Of a DNA stretch of 64,000 nucleotides, positions 32,449 through 40,992 are shown in pieces. Below the pieces are notes generated by a model. It did no database searches. It had not been told where the DNA came from and saw nothing but the letters and a program-made list of their open reading frames with translations. Source of the DNA: Bin87 sp965204395. Its GTDB lineage: Bacteria > Chloroflexota > Dehalococcoidia > Lucifugimonadales > UBA3495. The stretch covers positions 1,612,001 through 1,676,000 of the forward strand of contig OZ241987.1 of the NCBI GenBank assembly GCA_965204395.1, read 5' to 3'. The stretch's first letter is position 1. Each line of letters starts with the position of its first letter. A program made the position numbers and the translations under genes.

Positions 32449-33126
32449 TCAGCGGCGGGCCGGTTGCATCAGCCCCAGCGTCAGCCAGACGCCGCTGACG
32501 ATCAGCCAGAGCAGGAACGCTATGCCCGATACGCGGTGCATTACGGTGGCGGCGTCAACCCAGATGAACAGCATGGCAACGCCGATGATAACGTCTGCAA
32601 CGGCGGAGATTTTGAGAATCCCGCCCATGCGCCATTGCACGGGACCCAGGGCGATGAGGCCCAAACCGGCCAGGAAAAACCCAATCTTGCCGGCAATCCA
32701 GCGCGCCCCGTCGATGGGCGCTACCCATCCGGGAACCTCCCACGTGATGGGCGCCACCACGGGGCCGGCGTGCCCGCCGACGGCCTGTGGTATTTCCACG
32801 GCCAACGCCAACATGGCCGCGCCGGAGATCGCGGTGACCGCGCCCGACAACTCCAGCAGCGTGGTGGCGACGCCGGCGAATACGGTCTGTTGGGGCCGCA
32901 GGGCCAGCCTCAGGAAGGCCGCCGCGGCCACCAGAGCAAAGCCCGAGACCATGCGGGCGATTGCTGCTGTCGCGTACTGGCCTGTGTCCAGGATGATGGG
33001 AAGTGGTATGGGCGCGCCTTCCGGCGACTCATCGCTGCCGGCGAGGCGGGTCATCACCGATACGGCGGTGGCGACGGCGGTAAGCAGGAGCAGCAGGCCG
33101 GCGGAACGGGGGTGGGATAGTCTCAT
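32449..33126 (-). CDS. multi-pass membrane protein, unknown function
   Basis: Protein of 225 residues with about six hydrophobic helices (for example AGLLLLLTAVATAVSVMT, IARMVSGFALVAAAAFLRLA, WIAGKIGFFLAGLGLIALGP and ISAVADVIIGVAMLFIWV). Long loops are few. No transporter signature is visible; it may be an integral membrane protein of the DoxX/DUF type. The start overlaps the stop of the upstream HEPN-like gene by 4 bp (33123-33126), so it is translationally coupled to the two HEPN-like genes. Confidence 0.75.
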   Translation of the reverse strand: MRLSHPRSAGLLLLLTAVATAVSVMTRLAGSDESPEGAPIPLPIILDTGQYATAAIARMVSGFALVAAAAFLRLALRPQQTVFAGVATTLLELSGAVTAISGAAMLALAVEIPQAVGGHAGPVVAPITWEVPGWVAPIDGARWIAGKIGFFLAGLGLIALGPVQWRMGGILKISAVADVIIGVAMLFIWVDAATVMHRVSGIAFLLWLIVSGVWLTLGLMQPARR

Positions 33127-33476
33127 ACGGATAGAGGGAGCAGGAGGTTGATGAGATCTCGGGTGGTATCAGCAGCGTCTCTGACCTGAACGTCCGTCAA
33201 ATTGTTCAAGTAAAAATGGACGTGGAGTCGGTTCGCATCTTTGTAGTCTTCAACGATAACAGGGTCGTTGAGTTCGGCGATTATCCGGCGCATCACGTGG
33301 CGACGATGCTGGTGTTCCTGATACCGTTGGCCGCGCTGCATCGCTATAGCAATGATGATCTGCGACAGGGCTCCCCAGAGCAACTCGGCTCCCGCTATAT
33401 CGTTGCCGTTGACAATATGCTGCTCGGCGAGCATAGACAGTTCAGTAGACGTCCGAAGACGTTCTGTCGATGTCAT
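33123..33476 (-). CDS. HEPN/PaREP1-like protein, second copy
   Basis: Protein of 117 residues, helical. The pattern NDIAGAELLWGALSQIIIAI followed by AMQRGQRYQEHQHRRH matches the 18277 protein and PaREP1-type HEPN proteins (acidic-x-x-A...LWGA-x-x-x-I...RG). The ATG overlaps the stop of the upstream relative (TCAT). The longer frame upstream lacks support. Role unknown; coupled to a membrane protein downstream. Confidence 0.6.
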   Translation of the reverse strand: MTSTERLRTSTELSMLAEQHIVNGNDIAGAELLWGALSQIIIAIAMQRGQRYQEHQHRRHVMRRIIAELNDPVIVEDYKDANRLHVHFYLNNLTDVQVRDAADTTRDLINLLLPLSV

Positions 33477-33841
33477 GACACGTCGCGTACGGAGAAACCC
33501 AGAACACGATCGATGAACCCGGTGGAAATGTCCCAATCTTCTTCAACGTCTTGAGCAGGTATCGCCAGGCCCATTCCATTGGTTCGCGCCAAGTCGGCGC
33601 AGCCCAATGCAGACATGAAACCACGCTGTTCGGGATGTGCTTTGGCAATTCGCCGCCCAGCGTCGTATATCTCATCGTCCGATCGGCAGGGCCAGCCCCG
33701 CTCTTTGGCTACGCACTTGATGGCGTGGGCCGTCGCTTCCCAAATTCGCTTGCAGAACAACTCGTGGTCGCGCTGGGCCATGGCCTGGTCGGCTAGCCAT
33801 ACCTTGTTGCGGACTTCCTGTACCTGCTCCGGCGTCAGCAT
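33473..33841 (-). CDS. HEPN/PaREP1-like protein, third copy
   Basis: Protein of 122 residues. RDHELFCKRIWEATAHAIKC followed by VAKERGWPCRSDDEIYDAGR gives the same pattern as the 18277 protein. GGAGGG lies before the ATG at 33841, which settles the start; a very long frame reading through the upstream MFS gene is not real. Three genes (33841 to 32449) overlap end to start and are probably one operon. Confidence 0.6.
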   Translation of the reverse strand: MLTPEQVQEVRNKVWLADQAMAQRDHELFCKRIWEATAHAIKCVAKERGWPCRSDDEIYDAGRRIAKAHPEQRGFMSALGCADLARTNGMGLAIPAQDVEEDWDISTGFIDRVLGFSVRDVS

Positions 33842-33897
33842 CTGCGGCCCTCCGTACCATACGGATATGCAACCATTATAGCGGCCGCGTCGCTCGG

Positions 33898-35235
33898 CTA
33901 TGCGGAGGCTGGGACTGGTTCCCTCGTGTGCCGGTCCCCCGGTATCATCAGCGACGCCAGTAGGCCCACGAAGTAGATGCCGGCGGCGATGAAGAAGCCG
34001 TACTGCCAGTCCAGCCACTCGATGGGGCCGAAGATGAACACCGCCGCCACCGCGCCGAACAGCACGTTGTTGCCCCACATCAGGCCCAGGAAACTCGACT
34101 CCAGCCGGTAGCGCGCCGCCACGTCCGCCGCTGCCGCCGACGTGAGGTTGATCACGGTGAAGTGCTGTAGCCCGTACAGCGCGACGCACACGGTGATCCA
34201 CGGTGAGTACTGCTGACCTCCCAGCGGGATCGCCACCGTGAGCACGGTGGTGAACGCCATGAGGAACACGATCAGCGACTTGCGTCCCACCTTGTCCGAC
34301 AGCGCCCCGATGAGCGGCGCCGTCACCATGGCCGGCCCGACCATCAACGCCAGGTGCGCCGCCGCCTGGAACGAGTTGACCCCCAACGCCTGCGTCATGT
34401 AGAGGGGCACCAGGAACAGCAGGGAGCCATCCGCCATGCCGCGCACCGCCGACACCGCAAAAATCGCCCACAGACCTGTGCCGCGAAACGCCACGCGGGT
34501 GCTGTCCCACTGGTGTCTCATACGCTGCACGATGTTGATATTCAGCGGCGGCGCGTTGCCAGCGTGGCGCAGCAGTCCGTAGATGATGAACGCCGATACG
34601 ATCATCACCGGGGCGCTGATGGCCAGCCACGCGCGCCATCCGATGGGGTCCCATCCCAACTCCCAGCCCACGGTGAGGCCGTCCGATGCTTCCCACTGCA
34701 GCGCGCCCAGCAGCAGGATGCCGGCGGCCATGGGGCCGAGCACGTCGCCGATGCTGCCCGTGGACCGGTGCATGGATATGAACAGGGCGCGTCGGTTGGG
34801 GAACCGCTGCGCCAGCAACCCCAGGGCCGGCGGGTGCCACAGCGCCGCGCCGGAGGATGCGCAGGCCAGCGCGAACAGCAGCAGCCCAAACGATGGCGAC
34901 ACCGCCATCAAGAGCAGGCCGATGCCCGACAGGAACGCGCTGATGGACAATACCCACGCGACCCGATGGTGGAACAGGTCGGACAGGAAACCGCCGGTTA
35001 CGCTGGTGAGGCCCCCGCAGGCCGAGCGCACCGCGACGATGATCCCGACCTGGATTGCGCCGAGGCCCATGTCGGCGGCGATGAACGTGGTGAGCAGAGG
35101 GATTGCGTTGGAGAAGAAATGCTCGAAGGCGTGGGCGCCGATGATGGTGGATGCCATCACTCGGTTGCCGGTGCGGCGGTACGGCGTCTGCGGAGCCTCG
35201 GATGCCGGCTGGGGTGGTGCTGCGGCTTGTGCCAT
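33898..35235 (-). CDS. MFS transporter, paralogue A
   Basis: Inner-membrane transporter of 445 residues with about twelve helices. It shares long similar stretches with the 35318-36691 gene: RVMASTIIGAHAFEHFFSNA against GSVMASTLIGAHAFEHLYAH, the HHRVAWVLSISAF block, SMHRSTGSIGDVLGPM and the C-terminal EWLDWQYGFFIAAGIYFVGL. The MFS loop motif GALSDKVGRKSLIVF is present between helices of the second half. The two genes are a tandem duplication. The resemblance is to drug or metabolite exporters of the fosmidomycin-resistance type, but the substrate is unknown. Confidence 0.85.
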   Translation of the reverse strand: MAQAAAPPQPASEAPQTPYRRTGNRVMASTIIGAHAFEHFFSNAIPLLTTFIAADMGLGAIQVGIIVAVRSACGGLTSVTGGFLSDLFHHRVAWVLSISAFLSGIGLLLMAVSPSFGLLLFALACASSGAALWHPPALGLLAQRFPNRRALFISMHRSTGSIGDVLGPMAAGILLLGALQWEASDGLTVGWELGWDPIGWRAWLAISAPVMIVSAFIIYGLLRHAGNAPPLNINIVQRMRHQWDSTRVAFRGTGLWAIFAVSAVRGMADGSLLFLVPLYMTQALGVNSFQAAAHLALMVGPAMVTAPLIGALSDKVGRKSLIVFLMAFTTVLTVAIPLGGQQYSPWITVCVALYGLQHFTVINLTSAAAADVAARYRLESSFLGLMWGNNVLFGAVAAVFIFGPIEWLDWQYGFFIAAGIYFVGLLASLMIPGDRHTREPVPASA

Positions 35236-35258
35236 CTGGGGACGTTGTTCGGACGGTT

Positions 35259-35287
35259 GTAGGGGCGGGTTTTAAACCCGCCCCTAC
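35259..35287. repeat. GTAGGGGCG-type palindrome between the MFS paralogues
   Basis: GTAGGGGCGGGTTT-T-AAACCCGCCCCTAC, a 14-bp perfect stem. The outer seven bases match the palindrome at 30847. It lies upstream of paralogue A and downstream of paralogue B. Confidence 0.75.
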
Positions 35288-35317
35288 GGACGCTGGTGAT
35301 GCGAGGTACTCAGGCGA

Positions 35318-36691
35318 TCAGGCGGCTACCGGCACGGCCTCGGGCTCGCGGGGCTTGCCGGGGATCAGCAGCGATACCAGCAATCCCACGAAGTAAATGC
35401 CCGCGGCGATGTAGAACCCGTACTGCCAATCGAACCATTCCACCGGGCCGAAGATCATCACGGCCGCGATGGCGCCGAACAGGGTGTTGTTGCCCCACAT
35501 CAGGCCGAGGAAGCTGGACTCCAGCCGACGGCCGGCAGCGATGTCTGCGGCGGCGGCCTGGGTCAGGTTATTCACCGAGAAGTTCATCAGGCCGTAGATC
35601 GCGACGAAGAGGGTGATCCAGAAGGTATATACATCGTGCGATTGACCTGCCCAGATGATGCCCAAGGTAAGCAGGGTGGTGGCCGCCATGATGAAGATGA
35701 TCAATGGGCGTCGGCCGATTTTGTCGGAAAGCGCGCCGATCATCGGCCCGGCCAGGATCCCGGGGCCAACCATCAGGGCGACGTGGGCAGATGCCAGGAA
35801 GGTGTTCGCGCCCAGAGCCTGGGTGAGGTACAGCGGGATCAGGAACACCAGCGACCGGTCAGCCATTCCGCGCACCGCCGATACGGTGAAGATGGCCCAC
35901 ATGCCGGTGCCGCGGAACGCGTCCTTCATTCCCGCCCAGTTGGTGCGGACGCGCGCTCCCACGTCCACCCCGACGGGACGCTCGCCGCCGGCGTTGCGCA
36001 GCAGGATGAATATCAGCACGGTGGAGATGAACATGATCGGCGTGCTGACGCCCAGCACCCACCGCCAACTGATGGCCGGCCAGGGCAACTGCCAGCAGAA
36101 GGGCAACGCGCCGCAACCCTGGGTAACGATGTCCTCCGCTTCGCCGGCGCTCCACGCCAACGCTCCCAGCACCAGCGCGCCGGCGACCATCGGCCCCAGC
36201 ACGTCGCCGATGCTGCCTGTGGAGCGGTGCATGGATATGAACAGACCGCGCCGGGCAGGGAATCGCCGTGCCAGCAGACCCAGCGCCGGTGGGTGCCACA
36301 ACGCGCTGCCCATGGAACCCAGCGCCAGCGCGCAGATTATCAGCCCGAACGTGGGCGCCAGGGACATGAGCAGGTAGCCGGTGCCAATCATAAAGGTGCT
36401 GATGGACAGCACCCAGGCCACGCGGTGGTGGAACAGGTCCACCAGAATTCCGCCCGATACGCTGGTCAGCCCGCCGAAAACGGACCTCACCACGACGATC
36501 AGCCCTACCTGCAACGCACCGAGCCCCAGGTCAAGCGCGATCACCGTCGCCAGCAGGGGTATGCTGTGGGCATATAGGTGCTCAAAAGCGTGGGCGCCGA
36601 TCAGGGTCGACGCCATCACTGAGCCCTTGGTGCGCGGCTCCACGTCCTGTGCTTGGGGTTGGGTAGGACTGATGCCGGCTGCGTGTGCCAT
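35318..36691 (-). CDS. MFS transporter, paralogue B
   Basis: Transporter of 457 residues, the upstream member of the tandem pair. It has the conserved GALSDKIGRRPLIIF loop and the SMHRSTGSIGDVLGPMVAGA helix shared with paralogue A. A central hydrophilic insertion (TQGCGALPFCWQLPW) differs between the two and may alter specificity. The start ATG has no strong Shine-Dalgarno (GAGGAGCGCG nearby). The gene faces a 500-bp non-coding stretch upstream. Both paralogues likely act on related compounds. Confidence 0.85.
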   Translation of the reverse strand: MAHAAGISPTQPQAQDVEPRTKGSVMASTLIGAHAFEHLYAHSIPLLATVIALDLGLGALQVGLIVVVRSVFGGLTSVSGGILVDLFHHRVAWVLSISTFMIGTGYLLMSLAPTFGLIICALALGSMGSALWHPPALGLLARRFPARRGLFISMHRSTGSIGDVLGPMVAGALVLGALAWSAGEAEDIVTQGCGALPFCWQLPWPAISWRWVLGVSTPIMFISTVLIFILLRNAGGERPVGVDVGARVRTNWAGMKDAFRGTGMWAIFTVSAVRGMADRSLVFLIPLYLTQALGANTFLASAHVALMVGPGILAGPMIGALSDKIGRRPLIIFIMAATTLLTLGIIWAGQSHDVYTFWITLFVAIYGLMNFSVNNLTQAAAADIAAGRRLESSFLGLMWGNNTLFGAIAAVMIFGPVEWFDWQYGFYIAAGIYFVGLLVSLLIPGKPREPEAVPVAA

Positions 36692-37210
36692 CGACGCGCT
36701 CCTCTTGTGGCTCCAAGAGCGGAATGGGCCGCATTATACACGCCGGCAAATGCAATGGAATGATGAGCAGGATGTTAGTGGGTTTGGTTTGGTGTTTCGG
36801 TTGGCTTTGCTCCTTTGGGGTTGGTTGGTTGGCGAGAGGCAGGATTCTTCCGCCAGAGGCGGACCTTTCGGTCCTCCTGAGGCGGACGCTTGCGCGCATC
36901 GTTGTCAGCGCACGGCCGGGTTGGGTACGCAACTATTTTGCCTACTTTTTCGTGTACTCGGCACGCTGTGTGCGCGCCTGCGCGCGGGCTCGGACAGTCC
37001 CGGGGACACCAGAGGGCTTCGCCGGTGAGGAGTCAGGTCTTCGAGCGGCGTTAGCCCCCGTGGGCCGGTTGCGATTTTGGTACTGACGGGGTTGGCCGTC
37101 GATGCTGGGAATCTGCCTCTCTTTGGATTGGGATGCATCCGCCTTGAGGCGGATTTGCCTAGACGATATTAGGATATACGTTCGGTTGGGTGGTGTCAAG
37201 GGGTGTGGTC
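36692..37210. other. intergenic region with short palindromes
   Basis: No supported gene. It contains several copies of the TCCGCC/GGCGGA palindrome (near 36850 and ATCCGCC-TTGA-GGCGGAT near 37138) and should hold the promoter of MFS paralogue B near its left end. The rest looks like decayed repeat DNA. Confidence 0.5.
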
Positions 37211-37464
37211 CAGGGCAATCGCGTCTTAATGAGTGACAGCGCCGCCATTGGAATTGGCAGTAACGGGCGGTGAATTCACAGGGATCCGCCAAAGGCGGAC
37301 AGGTTCCCAGGATGAACGGGATGGACAGGATATTTTGATTTGGGAGTTTTGGGGTTATGGGCTGGTTGCGGGGACTTTGAGGCAACGAGCTGTGTGATCA
37401 TTATCACCAAACGGAATGTAATGCAGGCACCGGCATCGTTTGTTTTGAAGACGCGATTGCCCTG
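37211..37464. mobile_element. MITE copy 2
   Basis: A 254-bp non-coding element with terminal inverted repeats CAGGGCAATCGCGTCTT (37211-37227) and AAGACGCGATTGCCCTG (37448-37464). It is nearly identical through its whole length to copy 3 (52394-52647). Flanks GGGTGTGGTC and GGGTGGTCAG are only partly alike, so the target duplication is eroded. The interior carries the GATCCGCCAAAGGCGGAC palindrome. Confidence 0.92.
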
Positions 37465-37624
37465 GGGTGGTCAGACTCAGGATTTGCGGGCCCCGTATCA
37501 AGTACGGGGTGACGTTATTTGGGGATTTTCTGGATTCCCGCGTCCGCCTATGGCGGACATCTGCGACTTTCACGGGAATGACGGCGGGGGAACGGGAATG
37601 ATGGGATAATTTGGCGACGAGCCT
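37465..37624. other. intergenic repeat fragments
   Basis: Contains CCCCGTATCAAGTACGGGG near 37484 and GTCCGCC-TAT-GGCGGAC near 37542, plus a GATTCCCG...CGGGAATGA pair around the latter. These look like parts of dispersed intergenic repeats. No gene. Confidence 0.5.
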
Positions 37625-37834
37625 TTAAGCGAACAGGCCGGCGGCGGCTATGGTGGAGTCGATTTGCGGCATGAGTTCGAGGGTTTGGGCGATGGCGGCA
37701 GCCATGCGGCGGTAATGATCCAGGTCGTTGTAGGGCGACAAGGCGCGACGACGGCGGTCTTTCAGCCACTTGTCCATGGGCTGATAGCCGCCGATGCGGA
37801 ACTGCCATACCTCCGGTGTGATGCCGGCGAAATG
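37625..37834 (-). pseudogene. remnant of a restriction-modification enzyme C-terminus (type ISP/IIG)
   Basis: About 70 residues, FAGITPEVWQFRIGGYQPMD then KWLKDRRRRALSPYNDLDHY and AIAQTLELMPQID, matching the end of the C-terminal specificity region of type ISP or related fused restriction-methylation enzymes. The family's VW-x-F-x-IGGYQ...KWLKDR signature is present. Full enzymes exceed 800 residues; everything upstream is missing and replaced by the repeat array. It is a leftover of a lost restriction system. Confidence 0.7.
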
Positions 37835-37837
37835 GGC

Positions 37838-38177
37838 TGATTCGGGCCGAATTTGCAAGCAACATGCAAGCAAATTTGCAGGGCGGTCAAATAGGAACCG
37901 GGCAGATGAAGCGATGAAATCGCCCGTTTTTGCAAGCAACGTGCAAGCAAATTTTTGCGGCGTTTTTGGTTAGGGACAAAATAAGTTGATTTCGCCCCGG
38001 TTCTGCAAGAACGTCAAACGCATGGGTTTTCTCTTGGAGAGAAACTTGATTGATTTCACCCCTGTTTTGCAAGCAACGTGCAAGCAAATTTTTGCAGCGG
38101 TTTGAGTAGGTACAGCGAGCCGGCAGGCGTAAAACGGACCGATTTCACCTCCGCTTTGCAAGCAACGTGCAAGCAAA
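37838..38177. repeat. five-unit direct repeat array, about 75-bp period
   Basis: Four good copies of TTGCAAGCAACGTGCAAGCA start near 37854, 37930, 38067 and 38156 (the first has CATG for CGTG), and a degraded one starts near 38001. Spacing is about 65-90 bp. Each core is preceded by a conserved GATTTC(A/G)CC-type segment and, in most copies, followed by AA and a T-rich run. On the minus strand each core would read ICLHVACK, but there is no continuous frame. It lies between the restriction remnant and the 3' end of the AlbA-type gene. The core contains GCAAGCAA twice, as iterons often do. Confidence 0.85.
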
Positions 38178-38178
38178 G

Positions 38179-39684
38179 TCAAGCAGCCCAGAATGGCAAG
38201 TAAGTTCGGCTGCGCGTCCCGACGCTCACATCCCGCACTCGCATTACTCCGTCGTCTACTGCTTCTTTGAGCAAACGGGACGCGCGATCATTATGATCAT
38301 CCGAAAGGCCAAAGCGTTCTCGGATTGAAGCATTATTTACTGGGCGATTGGTCACATAGCAAAGACAAGCGTGCAAATAGCAAGCGCGAATCCGCTCTGA
38401 TTTATCCATATCAGATAAAGGCTTATGAGCAAACAGCGACGCTCGAGTAGAGTTGGGAGGGGTTTCGAAAAGTGGCGGAGGTAGCTGAAAAACCTCCACC
38501 TCTTGCAGCACTTTATCGATGCCGCTGCCACGTTCTTCGCAAATATTGAACCTGCGCATCAATCGTGCGAGGCTTTCATTACGAGACTTGGGCTCAGCGT
38601 CCACAAAGCGATCGGTTGGTACTAGAGGTTCACCAGGATTAGCGATTTCAATGCGAGTGTCAAATACCGATACCATCGGCCCGGCGCCCGCTATCGACAA
38701 ATCTTGGTGTATTAGTGCGTTGGCGACCAATTCCCGTACCGCGATGCGCGGAAACATTGGAATTTCGCGGCGGAGCGCCTGTTCAATCACTTCGTTAGCT
38801 GGCGTCACTGTCATGACGTAATCAACGGCGGCATCAAAAATGACAGCATAGCCTTCGGTGAACTCATTCTCGCGTTGCGTTTCGGTGCGCCCGTCACCCC
38901 TATATTGAACGATACGCAGGTTTTTGCGCCCAAGTCTGGGGAAATCTTCCAGATTGCGTGCGAATAGCACGGCCCCCAAGTTGGTAATGTTCCAACCGCC
39001 GGCGTCGCAAGGCAACAGCAAACCATTGCTACGTAGCCCGTTCAGGATAGCAGTGCGTCCATCCGGCACTGCCCTGCCGAGCAGGTCAAAGTAGGATGGG
39101 TAATTTAGACTTGACAAAACGTCTTCGTCGCTTGCTCTCTCCAGAGCTATACCGTCTTCAAATCTCACTTTGTCGGAAAGTCGCCACAACGCGCGTTCTT
39201 TTTCGGGATGCTCCCGCAGACTTGTCTTCACGTCGCCGATACGGATATATTCCCTGCCCAGGATAGCAACGGGCTGTTGAGTTGTCGGTTCGATTTCGAG
39301 TACTACCACCCGCTTCCCGTCAATCGCAACTTCGTGGAAGCGAAAATCTATGCGTGGTGTCAGCCCACGCCGCAGCCAATTGTCCAAGGGCTCATTGCCC
39401 TGCTTTACTGTGTCCGGCTTGAACTCCGTGCCGACCAAGGCATGGCTGCCGTTCTCTATGCCCCACAGCACATACGCAGCGTTTTCCCCGTTCAGGGCGG
39501 CTCCGTTGGCCAAAGCCGAAATGTACTCGCCAATGTCCTGCGGATCAGTTGCTTGGTTGACTTTGAATTCCACCCACTCGGTTTCGGACGGTAGCCGGCG
39601 TAGGTTGTCAACCAGATTGGTCAGATATTCGGCGTCTCTTTGTGGAATCATGTCGGCACGCTTTTGCCTCGATGCAGCTCTCAT
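38179..39684 (-). CDS. AlbA_2/Schlafen-type ATP-binding transcriptional regulator
   Basis: Protein of 501 residues. The N-terminal part (ETEWVEFKVNQATDPQDIGE, then ISALANGAALN and YVLWGIENGSHALVGTEF) is the divergent AAA-4/AlbA_2 (Schlafen-like) domain. The central part has FPRIAVRELVANALIHQDLS and a GAGPMVSVFDTRIEIANPG ATP-binding region of HATPase_c_4 type. The C-terminus looks like a winged helix (NNASIRERFGLSDDHNDRAS). On the minus strand TATAAT lies five bases before the ATG at 39684, so the transcript may be leaderless. It may be a regulator or a defence-linked nuclease relative. Confidence 0.8.
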   Translation of the reverse strand: MRAASRQKRADMIPQRDAEYLTNLVDNLRRLPSETEWVEFKVNQATDPQDIGEYISALANGAALNGENAAYVLWGIENGSHALVGTEFKPDTVKQGNEPLDNWLRRGLTPRIDFRFHEVAIDGKRVVVLEIEPTTQQPVAILGREYIRIGDVKTSLREHPEKERALWRLSDKVRFEDGIALERASDEDVLSSLNYPSYFDLLGRAVPDGRTAILNGLRSNGLLLPCDAGGWNITNLGAVLFARNLEDFPRLGRKNLRIVQYRGDGRTETQRENEFTEGYAVIFDAAVDYVMTVTPANEVIEQALRREIPMFPRIAVRELVANALIHQDLSIAGAGPMVSVFDTRIEIANPGEPLVPTDRFVDAEPKSRNESLARLMRRFNICEERGSGIDKVLQEVEVFQLPPPLFETPPNSTRASLFAHKPLSDMDKSERIRACYLHACLCYVTNRPVNNASIRERFGLSDDHNDRASRLLKEAVDDGVMRVRDVSVGTRSRTYLPFWAA

Positions 39685-39734
39685 GCAGCATTATACTGGC
39701 AGTCGTTCTGACAGAATGCGCGGCCCGCGCGCTG

Positions 39735-40736
39735 TCAGTACTCGCAAAACATTTGCTGGAGGGCGTCGCGGTCGCTGGTGACGGTGAGGCCCAGCATCAG
39801 CAACAGGCGCGCTTTTTGCGGCATCAGGTTGTCGGATACTATGAAGCCCTGCTCGTCCTTGCGCGGCGTCATCACCACGCGGCCGGCGCTGGAACGGCTG
39901 GCGAGGACTACGGGCATCCCCGCGGCCACGGCCTGCTCGGCAGCGGCGATGAAGGTGGGCGGGAACGTGCCGGCGCCGAATCCCGCGACCACCAGGCCGG
40001 CCGAGCCATGCGCTCGTGCGGCGTCGATGAGCATGCCGTCCGCGCCGGCGTAGGCGTGAACGATGTCAACGCGAGGTAGGTCGGTCATCCCGTCCACGCG
40101 GAAGGGGGTGTCCATCGTGTGCTTGCGGAAGGGCCGGCGGTAGAAGACGACGCGGTGGTCGGAATCGGCGTAGCCCAGGAATCCCAGTTCGTTGGGCTTG
40201 AACGTCTCCACCCGCAGGGTGTTGGCCTTGTACACCTCGCGGGCGCATTGGATCTGATTGTTGAGCACGGTGAGCACGCCCATGCCGGCGGATTCCGGCG
40301 TGGCAGCGATGCGGCAGGCGTCGAGCAGGTTCAGGTCGGCGTCGGTGCTAATGGACGTTGGTGGCCGCATCGCGCCGGTAATCACCACGGGCCGCTGCGT
40401 CTTGACGGTCAGGTGCAGGAAGTAGGCCGTCTCCTCCAGCGTGGCGGTGCCGTGGGTGATGACGATGCCGGCGGTGTCGGGCTCTTCGCGGTCGATGGCG
40501 TGGATGCGCTCGGCGAGGGCGATCCAGTTGGCCGGCCCAATCGCCGTGCTGCCGACGCTGACCATGTCCTCGGCGATGACGTTGAAGTTCTCGGCGATCT
40601 CAGGCACGCGGGCCAGGTTCTGGTCGATGGTGAGGTGGTCGCCGATCTCGGGGTAGCGGATGTAGTCCATGCGGTCGGGGCCGACGCCGGCGATGCTGCC
40701 GCCGGTGGCGATGATGTGGACGGTTGGGTTGGGCAT
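39735..40736 (-). CDS. type I/II asparaginase-family protein with altered active site
   Basis: Asparaginase-like amidohydrolase of 333 residues. The first motif is ATGGSIAG (Thr11 as nucleophile). The second is ITHGTATLEETAYF, where the usual HGTDT has Ala98 in place of the substrate-binding Asp. The expected Lys is present in VYKANTLRVE (Lys170). Thus Thr-Thr-Lys are kept but the Asp is missing, which would be expected to change substrate or lower activity. GAGGAGA lies before the ATG, next to a tandem repeat. Overall length matches the family. Confidence 0.85.
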   Translation of the reverse strand: MPNPTVHIIATGGSIAGVGPDRMDYIRYPEIGDHLTIDQNLARVPEIAENFNVIAEDMVSVGSTAIGPANWIALAERIHAIDREEPDTAGIVITHGTATLEETAYFLHLTVKTQRPVVITGAMRPPTSISTDADLNLLDACRIAATPESAGMGVLTVLNNQIQCAREVYKANTLRVETFKPNELGFLGYADSDHRVVFYRRPFRKHTMDTPFRVDGMTDLPRVDIVHAYAGADGMLIDAARAHGSAGLVVAGFGAGTFPPTFIAAAEQAVAAGMPVVLASRSSAGRVVMTPRKDEQGFIVSDNLMPQKARLLLMLGLTVTSDRDALQQMFCEY

Positions 40737-40755
40737 GGTGGTCTTTTCTCCTCAC

Positions 40756-40815
40756 GGCGGATCGTATCGCGGCGGATCGTATCGCGGCGGATCGTATCGC
40801 GGCGGATCGTATCGC
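40756..40815. repeat. 15-bp tandem repeat, four exact copies
   Basis: GGCGGATCGTATCGC is repeated exactly four times (starts 40756, 40771, 40786, 40801). It lies 20 bp upstream of the asparaginase-like start codon, just beyond its ribosome binding site, so it should be in the leader or promoter. Confidence 0.95.
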
Positions 40816-40992
40816 TGATTTTGCGTGGATGGCGCCGGCGCTCCGCCAGTGTACATGACCCCAGGAATGCGGGAGCAGTTCGTCCGCGCTCGCTCGTGGA
40901 TGGTCAAACGGGGTCGGAGCCCCACCGTGTTATGATGGCCCGACTAGATTCACTACGCTCAAAACCGATCAGCGATCAGGAGGTCTCGGCAA

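Noticed and set aside
33842..34957. Long minus-strand frame extending upstream of the HEPN-like gene at 33841
   Set aside because: The part above 33841 reads the MFS gene out of frame; only the last 122 codons, with their own ribosome binding site, are real.
37838..38177. Possible CRISPR array
   Set aside because: Repeats are too few, spacing varies from about 65 to 90 bp, and the flanking parts are partly conserved instead of unique. No cas genes are near.
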